From contig JACKFA010000006.1 in the NCBI GenBank assembly GCA_020632715.1, forward strand, positions 124,001 to 188,000: DNA of 64,000 nucleotides. Direction: 5' to 3'. A program made the position numbers and the translations under genes. The DNA comes from Deltaproteobacteria bacterium. Lineage in GTDB: Bacteria > Myxococcota_A > UBA9042 > PHBI01. A model generated the notes under the pieces. That model ran no database searches. It was given only the letters and a program-made list of their open reading frames with translations, and was not told the DNA's origin. Of the stretch, positions 1-7,389 are shown piece after piece; the first letter of the stretch is position 1; every line of letters starts with the position of its first letter.

Positions 1-411
1 GAGCTCGACGCGGCGGCGCGGGAGTGGGTCGGCCTCGCGCCCGGCGTGACGCCGCGCTTCGACACCGCCTACGAGGGCAGCCCCGAGGTGCGCTTCTACG
101 TCGGCCGCGGCGGCGAGCGGTTCGCGACCGTCCACGCGCGGGGCCAGGCCGGCTGCGGCGATCCGAGCGGCTCCCTCGGCGTCGTCTTCCGCGTCGAGGG
201 CGCCGGCCGCGCGGCGCGCTTCGTGCCGCTCCACGCGGAGAGCTGGTCGCCCGAGCTCGAGGGCCTCGTCGACCTCGACGGCGACGGCCGCCCCGAGGGG
301 CTTCGCGCGAGCGACGACGTGCCGGCCATCTTCGAGCTCGGCCCCGAGAACAGCGACATCCGCCAGCAGCTCGACCTCCCGGACCACTCGATCTACCCCT
401 GTCCGTGCTGA
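1..411 (+). CDS. Partial hypothetical protein, 3' end only
   Basis: The reading frame is open from the first base of the window and ends at a TGA at 409-411, so the start lies upstream. The visible 136 residues have an alternating hydrophobic/charged pattern and an Asp-rich DLDGDGRPEG stretch near residue 90. That stretch resembles the calcium-binding loops of FG-GAP/VCBS-type or EF-hand-like extracellular proteins. The C-terminus carries two Cys (CPC) close to the end. No catalytic motif is visible. The codon pattern (third positions G/C) supports real coding in this frame rather than the overlapping Arg-rich frame. I do not recognise a family; a secreted beta-propeller-like protein is a guess. 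Confidence 0.6.
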   Translation, partial: ELDAAAREWVGLAPGVTPRFDTAYEGSPEVRFYVGRGGERFATVHARGQAGCGDPSGSLGVVFRVEGAGRAARFVPLHAESWSPELEGLVDLDGDGRPEGLRASDDVPAIFELGPENSDIRQQLDLPDHSIYPCPC

Positions 412-427
412 TGGGGAGGGACCAGCG

Positions 428-457
428 TTGACAGGCCGGGCAGGGGGCCATGACAAT
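428..457 (+). promoter_or_regulatory. Candidate sigma70 promoter with very short leader
   Basis: TTGACA at 428-433 is a perfect -35 box. It is followed after 18 bases by GACAAT (452-457), four of six matches to the -10 consensus. The predicted transcription start lies only a few bases before the ATG at 467, so the TerB-like gene would be nearly leaderless; no Shine-Dalgarno is visible there. The promoter reading also argues against the TTG at 428 as a start codon. Confidence 0.45.
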
Positions 458-466
458 GGTCGGGTC

Positions 467-847
467 ATGGCCTCCTTCGACTCACTCCCCGAGACCCAGC
501 GCTACCTGCTCTGGACCCTGGTCCAGATCGCCCGCGCCGACGGTGACCTCTCGCCCCTCGAGGCGACCTACGTCGAGCACGTGGCGGAGCTCCTCGCGCT
601 CGACGAGCCCTCGCGCGAGACGATCCGCGCCGCCCTCCTCGGGCGCGCGCCGCTCGCCGAGGTCGCGCCGCCCGCCTCCCACGCGGATCGCGTCCAGGTC
701 TACCGCGACGCGGTCGTGCTCGCGGCCTCCGACGGCGACGTCGAGCGCGACGAGCACGAGATCCTCGACGGGGTCGCCGCGGCGCTCTCGCTCGGGGCCG
801 ACGAGGTCGACCAGATCTGGCGAGAGGCCAAGGCCCAGCCGGCGTGA
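467..847 (+). CDS. TerB-like (tellurite resistance/DjlA-type) domain protein
   Basis: A 126-residue all-alpha protein. Two similar halves each carry an ARADGDLS / AASDGDVE acidic turn (near residues 22 and 87) followed by a hydrophobic helix, the hallmark of the TerB/DjlA N-terminal fold. The acidic turns may bind metal. The ATG at 467 is preferred over an upstream TTG at 428, which sits inside a -35-like box. The stop overlaps the GTG of the TetR gene by four bases (GTGA), suggesting translational coupling and a shared operon. TerB-like proteins are associated with stress and envelope functions, but the exact role here is unknown. Confidence 0.75.
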   Translation: MASFDSLPETQRYLLWTLVQIARADGDLSPLEATYVEHVAELLALDEPSRETIRAALLGRAPLAEVAPPASHADRVQVYRDAVVLAASDGDVERDEHEILDGVAAALSLGADEVDQIWREAKAQPA

Positions 848-1542
848 GCGCCGACCCCGCCATCGCGCCGGGGGCGGGGGGCGAGGAGAGCGGCGACGGC
901 CGCGTCCTCCGGGCGCGCGCGCTCCGCGACGCCCGCCGGAACCAGCTCCTCCAGGCAGCGCGCCGCGTCTTCGCCGAGCGCGGCTACCTCGGCGCCTCGA
1001 TCAACGCCATCCAGGCCGAGGCGGGCGTCTCGCGCGCGACGTTCTACCTCTATTTCGACGCGAAGCTCGCCTGCTTCGCCGAGGTCCTCGCGGGCTTCGT
1101 CGAGCGCCTCCGCGCCGCGATCGCGCCGGTCGACATCCGCGCCGCGACGCCCCCGCGCGAGCAGCTCGTCTCGAACCTCGTGCGCGTCCTCGGGATCCTC
1201 GAGGAAGACGCCGATCTGACGCGCATGCTGCTCCAGCAGGCGCGCGGCACCGACCCCGAGATCGACCTCGCCCTCGACGACCTCGATCGCGGCGTGCTCG
1301 CGCTCATCGTCGGATCCCTCACGACCGGGCGCCGCCTCGGCCTCGTGCGCGTCGACGAGCGCGACATCGGCCTTCACGCGTCGTTCGTGCTCGGCGCCCT
1401 CAAGGAGGCCGCGTCGCAGACCTTCCTCGCCGCCCCCGGGCGCGGCGCCCCGCGCGACCACGAGGAGATCGCCTCGGCTCTCCTCGACTTCACGCTGCGG
1501 GGCGTCCTCCGCGACCCGACGCAGCTCGGGGAGCCTGGGTGA
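844..1542 (+). CDS. TetR/AcrR family transcriptional regulator
   Basis: A 232-residue protein. The N-terminal helix-turn-helix spans residues ~28-75 (AARRVFAERGYLGASINAIQ, then GVSRATFYLYFDAKLACF), a textbook TetR DNA-binding domain. The remainder is a helical ligand/dimerisation domain typical of the family in length. The GTG start overlaps the TerB-like stop, and its own stop overlaps the next GTG, so the three genes form a tightly coupled chain. TetR proteins usually repress neighbouring genes and release on ligand binding. The ligand cannot be inferred; the adjacent membrane protein is a plausible target. Confidence 0.9.
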   Translation: MSADPAIAPGAGGEESGDGRVLRARALRDARRNQLLQAARRVFAERGYLGASINAIQAEAGVSRATFYLYFDAKLACFAEVLAGFVERLRAAIAPVDIRAATPPREQLVSNLVRVLGILEEDADLTRMLLQQARGTDPEIDLALDDLDRGVLALIVGSLTTGRRLGLVRVDERDIGLHASFVLGALKEAASQTFLAAPGRGAPRDHEEIASALLDFTLRGVLRDPTQLGEPG

Positions 1543-2171
1543 GTCGCCGCGGACCGGCGCGGCTCGCCGTCGCCATCGCGGCGCTGGCGCTGTCGTTCGC
1601 CGCGTCCGGGCGCACCACGGCCGCGACCCACGGCAGCTACGGCGTCGGCGACGGCATCGTCACCTTCCTCGCCGGCGACGGCACGCTCGTGCTCGTCGAG
1701 GCGCTCACGTTCCTCGTCGGCATCGAGCTCGGCGACGACTCGTGCGACAGCGACGCCTGCACGATCGAGCCGCACCCGGCCGTCCTCGTCGTCGGCTTCT
1801 CGGCCGCGCCGTTCCTCGTGTCCGCGACCATCAAGGGGGTCGCCGACGGGCTCGGCGGCCGCGGCGAGCTCCTCCCGACCCTCGCCGGCACCGTGGGCGG
1901 CGCCCTCGTGCCGCTCAGCGTCTGGCTCGCGACGGAAGACGAGGACGCGACGCTCATCACGGCGCTCGTCTTCCCCGCGCTCGGCGGCACGCTCGGCTAC
2001 GTGCTGAGCCACGTCGCGGCCGCCGACGACGCCACCGCCGATGTCTCCGCGGGGGCGCTGCTCCTCGGGCGCGGCGGCGACCTGTCGCTCGGCGTCCCGG
2101 GCGTCGGCGTCGCGCCGGAGCCCGGCGGCGGGCTCTCGGTCGCGATGTCGCTCGTCGATCTGCGCTTCTGA
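1539..2171 (+). CDS. Hypothetical secreted or membrane protein
   Basis: A 210-residue protein starting at the GTG that overlaps the TetR stop. The N-terminus has an Arg-rich start and a hydrophobic stretch (residues ~8-25), consistent with a signal peptide or first membrane segment. Further Gly/Ala/Leu-rich stretches near residues 45-60, 82-100, 110-125 and 142-158 could be membrane helices. A CDSDAC motif lies near residue 68. The protein ends in phenylalanine after an alternating SLVDLRF tail, which resembles a beta-signal, so an outer-membrane location is possible. No family is recognised. Its position makes it a likely partner or target of the TetR regulator. Confidence 0.65.
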   Translation: MSRRGPARLAVAIAALALSFAASGRTTAATHGSYGVGDGIVTFLAGDGTLVLVEALTFLVGIELGDDSCDSDACTIEPHPAVLVVGFSAAPFLVSATIKGVADGLGGRGELLPTLAGTVGGALVPLSVWLATEDEDATLITALVFPALGGTLGYVLSHVAAADDATADVSAGALLLGRGGDLSLGVPGVGVAPEPGGGLSVAMSLVDLRF

Positions 2172-2178
2172 CCCGTAG

Positions 2179-3834
2179 TCACACCCCGGCGGCCTCGAAC
2201 GTCGCGGCGACGATGTGCTGCGCCTCGTCCTGGAGCTGCTTCAGGTGGTCGGCGCCGCGGAAGCTCTCCGCGTAGATCTTGTAGATGTCCTCGGTGCCCG
2301 ACGGGCGCGCCGCGAACCAGCCGCTCTCGGTCACGACCTTGAGCCCGCCGATGGCGGCGTTCCCTTCCGGCGAGCGGGTCATCTTCGCGACGATCGGCTC
2401 CCCGGCGAGCTCTCCCGCGGTCACGTCGCCCGGCGAGAGCGCCGCGAGCACCTTCTTCTGCTCCGGGGTCGCCGGCGCGTCGAGCCGCTCGTAGACGGGC
2501 GAGCCGAACCGCGCCTCGAGCGCCCGGTAACGCGCGCTCGGGTCGGCGCCGCTCTTCGCCGTGATCTCGGCGGCGAGCAGGTCGAGGAGGATCCCGTCCT
2601 TGTCCGTCGTCCAGACGGTGCCGTCCATGCGGAGGAAGGAGGCGCCTGCGCTCTCTTCGCCTCCGAAGCCGTAGGTGCCGTGGAGGAGCCCGTCGACGAA
2701 GTACTTGAAGCCGACCGGCACCTCGGCGAGCCGCCGCCCGAGCGCCTTGGCCACCCGATCGATCATCGCGCTCGAGACGAGGGTCTTGCCGATCGCGAGG
2801 TCCGGGCGCCAGCGGTCGCGCGTGCCGAAGAGCCACTCGATGGCGACCGCGAGGTAGTGGTTCGGGTTCATGAGCCCGCCCGACGGGGTCACGATCCCGT
2901 GCCGGTCGCTGTCGGCGTCGTTCCCGAAGGCGACGTCGAAGTCGTCCTTCAGCGCGACGAGCCGCGCCATGGCGTACGGCGACGAGCAGTCCATGCGGAT
3001 CTTCCCGTCCTTGTCGCAGGTCATGAAGCCGAACGTCGGGTCGACGCGCGGGTTCGTGACCGTCACGTCGAGCTTCCAGCGGTCGATGATGGGCGCCCAG
3101 AGCCCGACGCTCGCGCCGCCGAGCGGGTCCACGCCGATCCGGACCCCGCTCGCCGCGATCGCGCCGAGGTCGATGACCGCCCCGAGGTCCGCGACGTAGG
3201 GCGCGACGAGGTCCTCCTCGCGCGTCGACCCCAGGCCGACGGCGCGCTCCCACGAGATCCGCGCGACCTCGCCGAGCCCGGCCTCGATGATCGCGTTCGC
3301 GCGCGCCTCGATGGCCTTCGTGGCCGCCGAGTCGGCCGGCCCGCCGTGGGGCGGGTTGTACTTGAAGCCGCCGTCGTCGGGCGGGTTGTGCGACGGCGTG
3401 ATGACGATGCCGTCGGCCTGCGGGCCGTCCGGGTGGAGGCGGTTCCAGCGCAGGATCGCGTGCGAGAGCACCGGCGTCGGCGTGTAGCCGCGCCCCGCCT
3501 GCAGCACGATCTCGACGCCGTTCGCCGCGAGCACCTCGACCGCGGTCACGAGCGCCGGCTCGGACAGCGCGTGCGTGTCCATCCCGAGGAAGAGCGGGCC
3601 CTTGACGCCGTTCTCCGCGCGGTGCTCGGCGATGGCCTGCGAGATCGCGAGGATGTGCTGCTCGTTGAAGCGCCCCTCGGTCGCCGAGCCGCGGTGGCCC
3701 GAGGTGCCGAAGGCGACGCGCTGGAGCGGATCGTCGGGGTCGGGGTGCAGCGCGAAGTAGTCGGTGACGAGGCGCGGGATGTTGACGAGCGACTCGGGGG
3801 GGGCGGGCTTTCCGGCGAGGGGGTGGACGGCCAT
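2179..3834 (-). CDS. pgm: Phosphoglucomutase (alpha-D-glucose phosphate-specific)
   Basis: A 551-residue enzyme that interconverts glucose-1-phosphate and glucose-6-phosphate in the cytoplasm, linking glycogen/trehalose and exopolysaccharide synthesis to glycolysis. The length matches E. coli Pgm (about 546). Visible landmarks are the FGTSGHRG substrate/phosphate loop (residues ~42-49), the catalytic phosphoserine loop ITPSHNPPDDGGFKYN with Ser near residue 148, the metal-binding NDADSDRHG loop (residue ~300), the sugar-binding GGEESAGAS loop and the C-terminal RPSGTEDIYKIY phosphate-binding motif. The start at MAVHPLAG fits the family and lies 147 bp from the divergent gene at 3982. Confidence 0.95.
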   Translation of the reverse strand: MAVHPLAGKPAPPESLVNIPRLVTDYFALHPDPDDPLQRVAFGTSGHRGSATEGRFNEQHILAISQAIAEHRAENGVKGPLFLGMDTHALSEPALVTAVEVLAANGVEIVLQAGRGYTPTPVLSHAILRWNRLHPDGPQADGIVITPSHNPPDDGGFKYNPPHGGPADSAATKAIEARANAIIEAGLGEVARISWERAVGLGSTREEDLVAPYVADLGAVIDLGAIAASGVRIGVDPLGGASVGLWAPIIDRWKLDVTVTNPRVDPTFGFMTCDKDGKIRMDCSSPYAMARLVALKDDFDVAFGNDADSDRHGIVTPSGGLMNPNHYLAVAIEWLFGTRDRWRPDLAIGKTLVSSAMIDRVAKALGRRLAEVPVGFKYFVDGLLHGTYGFGGEESAGASFLRMDGTVWTTDKDGILLDLLAAEITAKSGADPSARYRALEARFGSPVYERLDAPATPEQKKVLAALSPGDVTAGELAGEPIVAKMTRSPEGNAAIGGLKVVTESGWFAARPSGTEDIYKIYAESFRGADHLKQLQDEAQHIVAATFEAAGV

Positions 3835-3981
3835 GGTCGGCTCCGGGCTCGGGCGACAGGGGCGGCGCGATGATGCCACGGTTGCCGCTCCCGCGCGAGG
3901 CGCGCTCCGGGGGCCGGGGTTGTCTCGGCGGCGCTCGGCGTTCCTTTTCAGGAATGCGGCGATAGCCGCGAGGAGGAACCC

Positions 3982-4668
3982 ATGGAGAGCTTCATCTACG
4001 GCGTCGGCCTCACAGGAGGCGTCGTCCTTTTCATCCTGTTCTGGCGGCTCCGCCACCGCGCGTCGGCCCAGCGCACGGCGCAGGAGCGCGACTGGGCGCC
4101 GCTCGCCGCCGAGTACGACGGCGACCTGCACCTCTCGCACGAGGGGGAGCTCGCGAAGAACGTGCTCGAAGGCCGCGCGAACGGCGCCGCCTTCCGCGTG
4201 CTGACGAGCCATCACACCGACCTCGACGCGCCCGTCGCGGGCGTCCTGCCGCGGAACAACGACTACCAGACGCAGGTCCAGGTCGCCTGCCGTGGCGCGG
4301 GCCCGACGTTCGTGCTCCGGGCCGTCCCGGTCGGAGAGGGCGACGTGCCCTTCGGGAGCGACGCGTTCGCCGAGCGCTACGCGCTGAGCCACGCGGCGGG
4401 AGCCCCGGCCGCCGTCGTCGACAGCGTGGTGCAGGCGCGGCTCATCGAGGCGCACCGGCGCTTCCTCGAGGAGGGGGTCGCCTTCCTGACCGGCGGGAAG
4501 ACCGTCGTGGCGCGCTTCTCGACGCGCACCACCGAGACGAACGTCGTGCGCGCCGCGATCGAGATCGCGACCCGCGTCGCCGCGGCGAGCGGCGCCGTCG
4601 GCAAGCGGCCGACGCGCGAGGCGGAGGCGGCCGGGACCGGCGCGCGCCCGGAGATCAGGCCACGGTGA
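3982..4668 (+). CDS. Hypothetical membrane-anchored protein
   Basis: A 228-residue protein with one N-terminal transmembrane helix (residues ~5-22) followed by basic residues, so the soluble domain (~200 residues) is probably cytoplasmic. A strong GAGGAGG Shine-Dalgarno lies seven bases before the ATG. A small GCGGC/GCCGC hairpin (3954-3967) sits immediately before that site. The soluble part contains alternating strand-like segments and an Arg-rich, disordered C-terminus. The gene is divergent from pgm, and its last 14 bases overlap the convergent SUI1 gene. I do not recognise the family. Confidence 0.7.
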   Translation: MESFIYGVGLTGGVVLFILFWRLRHRASAQRTAQERDWAPLAAEYDGDLHLSHEGELAKNVLEGRANGAAFRVLTSHHTDLDAPVAGVLPRNNDYQTQVQVACRGAGPTFVLRAVPVGEGDVPFGSDAFAERYALSHAAGAPAAVVDSVVQARLIEAHRRFLEEGVAFLTGGKTVVARFSTRTTETNVVRAAIEIATRVAAASGAVGKRPTREAEAAGTGARPEIRPR

Positions 4669-5011
4669 CCTTCTTGACGCCGCGGGCGCGGAGCCAGTCG
4701 GCGAGGCGGTCGCGGCAGTCGCCCTGGAGCACGAGGTCGCCGTCGACGACGCGCCCGCCGAGCCCGAGGGCGGTCTTCGCGTCCTTCAGCCAGGTGGCGA
4801 GGGCGTCGTCGGGCAGGTCGAGCTTCTCGACCAGCGTGACCGTCTTCCCGCCGAAGCCCTTCCGCTGGAAGCGCACGACCGCGCGAGCCGGGGCCTTCGC
4901 GGCCGCCGCGGCGGGCGGCTCGGGCGCGGCGGGCGGCGCGGCCTTGCCCTCGGGGAGGGCGTCGCGGAGGGAGGCGAGGCGGGCGAAGGGGTTGTCGTTC
5001 TCGTCGGCCAT
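4655..5011 (-). CDS. SUI1/eIF1-like translation factor (YciH family)
   Basis: A 118-residue protein. An N-terminal Pro/Ala-rich linker (residues ~20-42) is followed by a compact SUI1 domain (residues ~43-118). Diagnostic residues are RFQRKGFGGKTVTLVE, the basic strand-loop of eIF1/YciH, and the GGRVVDGDLVLQGDCRDRL region. Bacterial homologues resemble eukaryotic eIF1, which acts in start-site selection; their role in bacteria is unsettled. The chosen ATG gives MADENDNPF. An in-frame GTG at 5068 overlaps the upstream dehydrogenase stop (GTGA) and would add 19 residues; such overlaps are common in this window, so that start is a real alternative. The two genes are probably cotranscribed. Confidence 0.85.
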   Translation of the reverse strand: MADENDNPFARLASLRDALPEGKAAPPAAPEPPAAAAAKAPARAVVRFQRKGFGGKTVTLVEKLDLPDDALATWLKDAKTALGLGGRVVDGDLVLQGDCRDRLADWLRARGVKKVTVA

Positions 5012-5064
5012 GGCGAGGGCGAGGATGCCCGAAAGGCGGCGCGGGGAGAAGCCGCGCGCGCCGG

Positions 5065-5931
5065 TCACCGCTCGTAGAGCTCGGCTATCGCGCTGAAGTT
5101 GGCCTCGCCGCGACCCGTGGCGAGCGCCCGCGCGAAGACCTCGCGCGCGCCGTCGACGGCGGGGAGCTCGGCGCCGACCGCGGCGGCCGCGTCGCGGGCG
5201 TAGCGGAGATCCTTCTCGATCAGGGCCACCGTGAACCGGGGCGCGTGGTCCTTCGCGGCCATGAGCGCGGTGAAGCCCGTCATCGCGGGGCTCGTGACCG
5301 GCATGGCGGCGAGCAGCGCCGCGGCGCGATCGGGCGCGACCCCGGCGGCCGCGGCGAACCCCAGGAGCTCGGCGACGCCGGCCGCCTCGAGGGCGAGGAG
5401 CGCGTTCACCGCGAGCTTCATGACGGCGCCGCTCCCGACGGGGCCGCAGGGCTCGACGCGGCCGCCGATGGCGTCGAACGCGGGGCGCGCGCGCTCGAGG
5501 GCGGCCTCGTCACCGCCGACGAGGTGGATGAGGGCGCCCTGATCGGCCTGCGGCCGCGAGCCGACGACCGGGGCGTCGAGGAAGGCCGCCCCCGCGCCGG
5601 CGACGCTGTCCGCGAGCTCCCTCACCCAGCCCGGCGTGAGCGTGCTCGACTCGATCGCGAGGGCGCCCGCGCGGAGGCCGGCGAGGGCGCCGTCCGCGCC
5701 GAGCCACACGGCGCGCGAGGCGTCGTCGTCCGTGACGCAGGCGATGACGACGTCGGCGGCCGCGGCGGCGGCGCGTGGGCTCTCGGCCGCGCGGGCGCCG
5801 CGCGCGACGAGGTCGGCGGCGGGGCCGGCGCTCCGGTTCCAGACGACGACGTCGAAGCCCGCGTCGAGGAGGCGGCCCGCCATGCGGCGGCCCATGGCGC
5901 CGAGGCCGATGATCGCGACGTTCTCGCTCAT
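5065..5931 (-). CDS. NAD(P)-dependent beta-hydroxyacid dehydrogenase (HIBADH/GLYR family)
   Basis: A 288-residue cytosolic oxidoreductase. The N-terminal Rossmann fold shows GLGAMGRRMAGRL (residues ~8-20). The substrate-binding DAPVVGSRPQADQGAL motif lies near residue 118, and the catalytic Lys is within GSGAVMKLAVNALLA near residue 167. The pattern fits the 3-hydroxyisobutyrate/glyoxylate/succinic-semialdehyde reductase superfamily. Members reduce or oxidise short beta-hydroxyacids; the substrate cannot be fixed from sequence. An AAGGAG Shine-Dalgarno precedes the ATG. Downstream is the SUI1 gene, overlapping or 53 bp away depending on its start. Confidence 0.9.
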   Translation of the reverse strand: MSENVAIIGLGAMGRRMAGRLLDAGFDVVVWNRSAGPAADLVARGARAAESPRAAAAAADVVIACVTDDDASRAVWLGADGALAGLRAGALAIESSTLTPGWVRELADSVAGAGAAFLDAPVVGSRPQADQGALIHLVGGDEAALERARPAFDAIGGRVEPCGPVGSGAVMKLAVNALLALEAAGVAELLGFAAAAGVAPDRAAALLAAMPVTSPAMTGFTALMAAKDHAPRFTVALIEKDLRYARDAAAAVGAELPAVDGAREVFARALATGRGEANFSAIAELYER

Positions 5932-6089
5932 GCTCTCGTGCTCCTTCGCCGCGACGCGCGCGGCCCGTGATCTGCGTGCGCCGAGCGTCGCGCGCCCGCG
6001 GCGGCCGCACCAGGTCATTCGGCGACTGGTATCCATCAATCCGGGTGATGGATCACGACCCGGGCATCGCTCGCCCTGATGGGACGCGC

Positions 6090-6554
6090 TCAGCCGCGCG
6101 GCGCGCCGAGGCCGAGCTCGCGCACCGCCCAGGCGCCGATGAGCACGGCCTCGGCGGCGTCGTGGCGGAGCGAGGTCGGGTTCGCGGCCGGGGATCGCGC
6201 GATGATCTCGCGGGCGAGCGAGAGCGCCCGCTCCTTCGCGAGCGCGCCCGAGCGGCGCTCGCGCGGGAGGAGCAGCGACGCGCGCCAGGTCTCGGGGGTG
6301 ACGCGGAGGAGCTCGGCGCCGATCCGCGCGGCGGCGCGCTCCCAGAGATCGCCGAGGGCGCGATCCCCCTCGACGACGATCCAGCCGAGCGGCGCCGCGT
6401 CGGCGAGCACGCCGGGCAGGGCCTGCTTCATGACGGCGCGGCTCGCGAAGTGGGTCGAGCGGTACCACGCGAGGGCGCCGTCGGCGCCGAAGCGCGCGAG
6501 GCCGGCGCGGAGGCCGAGATCGACGGCGAGGAGGCCGGGGAGGGCGTCGTCCAC
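6090..6554 (-). CDS. Stand-alone RuvC/RNase H-fold protein, putative resolvase-like nuclease
   Basis: A 154-residue protein with the layout of the RuvC-like RNase H fold. Strand 1 ends in LLAVDLGLRAG with Asp12, strand 4 carries VVEGD with Glu62, and the C-terminal helix has RHDAAEAVLIG with His131-Asp132 and Glu135. This D-E-(H)D arrangement matches Holliday-junction resolvase catalytic sites. It is smaller than RuvC (about 170) and is not next to ruvA or ruvB. The start is a GTG at 6554, since no ATG gives a sensible N-terminus; no clear ribosome-binding site is seen. Function may be nucleolytic, or the protein may be a housekeeping YqgF-like relative. It is transcribed divergently from the SDR gene. 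Confidence 0.7.
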   Translation of the reverse strand: MDDALPGLLAVDLGLRAGLARFGADGALAWYRSTHFASRAVMKQALPGVLADAAPLGWIVVEGDRALGDLWERAAARIGAELLRVTPETWRASLLLPRERRSGALAKERALSLAREIIARSPAANPTSLRHDAAEAVLIGAWAVRELGLGAPRG

Positions 6555-6615
6555 GGGGCGAGGGTAGCACGCGCCGACCTTGCGCCGCGCTGGCCGAGGC
6601 GGGAGGATGCGCGCC

Positions 6616-7380
6616 ATGAAGGACCGCGTCATCGTGATCACGGGGGCGAGCGCCGGCATCGGCGCCGCGTTGGCGAGACAGCTCGGGGCGAAGGGCGCGA
6701 AGCTCGCGCTCGCGGCGCGGCGCGAGGACGCGCTCGCCGAGGTCGCCGCGGAGAGCGGCGCGGACGCCCTCGTCGTGCCGACGGACGTCACGCTGCGGGC
6801 GGAGGTGGAGCGCCTCCGCGACGCCGCGATCGCGCGCTTCGGGCGCGTCGACGCCTGGGTCAACAACGCCGGGCGCGGCATCAACCGGCAGGTCTCGGAG
6901 CTCACCGACGCCGACCTCGACGAGATGATGACGGTCAACGTGAAGTCCGCGCTCTACGGGATGCAGGCCGCGCTCGCGCCCATGAAGGCGCAGGGCGCGG
7001 GCCACATCGTCAACGTCTCGTCGATGCTCGGCCGCGTGCCCTACGTGCCGATGCGCTCGGCCTACAGCGCGAGCAAGCACGCGCTCAACGCGCTCACGGC
7101 GAACCTGCGCATGGAGCTCCGCGACGCGTACCCCGGGATCGTCGTGTCGACGGTGTCGCCAGGGCCGGTCGCTACCGACTTTGGCACGAGCGTCCTCCAC
7201 GGCGGCCCCGACTCGCGCTCGATGCCGGGCGCGCAGACCGCCGACGAGGTCGCGGCCGTCATCGTCGACGTGCTCGAGCGCCCGCGCGCCGACGTCTACA
7301 CGCGCCCCGACTTCCAGGCGCGCGTCGCCGCCTACTACGCCGCCGACGACATGGCCGCCGCCGAGCGCCCGCCGCGCTGA
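6616..7380 (+). CDS. Short-chain dehydrogenase/reductase (SDR)
   Basis: A 254-residue classical SDR. It has the NAD(P)-binding GASAGIG (residues ~9-15), the NNAG motif near residue 85, catalytic Ser in NVSSMLGRV (~residue 136) and the catalytic YSASK tetrad (~residue 150). The start at 6616 is chosen because the GGGAGGA ribosome-binding site overlaps the other ATG at 6607. Substrate specificity cannot be told. The gene is divergent from the RuvC-like gene and convergent with the lipoprotein ending at 7390. Confidence 0.93.
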   Translation: MKDRVIVITGASAGIGAALARQLGAKGAKLALAARREDALAEVAAESGADALVVPTDVTLRAEVERLRDAAIARFGRVDAWVNNAGRGINRQVSELTDADLDEMMTVNVKSALYGMQAALAPMKAQGAGHIVNVSSMLGRVPYVPMRSAYSASKHALNALTANLRMELRDAYPGIVVSTVSPGPVATDFGTSVLHGGPDSRSMPGAQTADEVAAVIVDVLERPRADVYTRPDFQARVAAYYAADDMAAAERPPR

Positions 7381-7389
7381 GCGCCCCGG

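Noticed and set aside
428..466. Extension of the TerB-like gene to TTG 428
   Set aside because: The TTG lies in a perfect -35 box and the extension has no family support; ATG 467 fits better.
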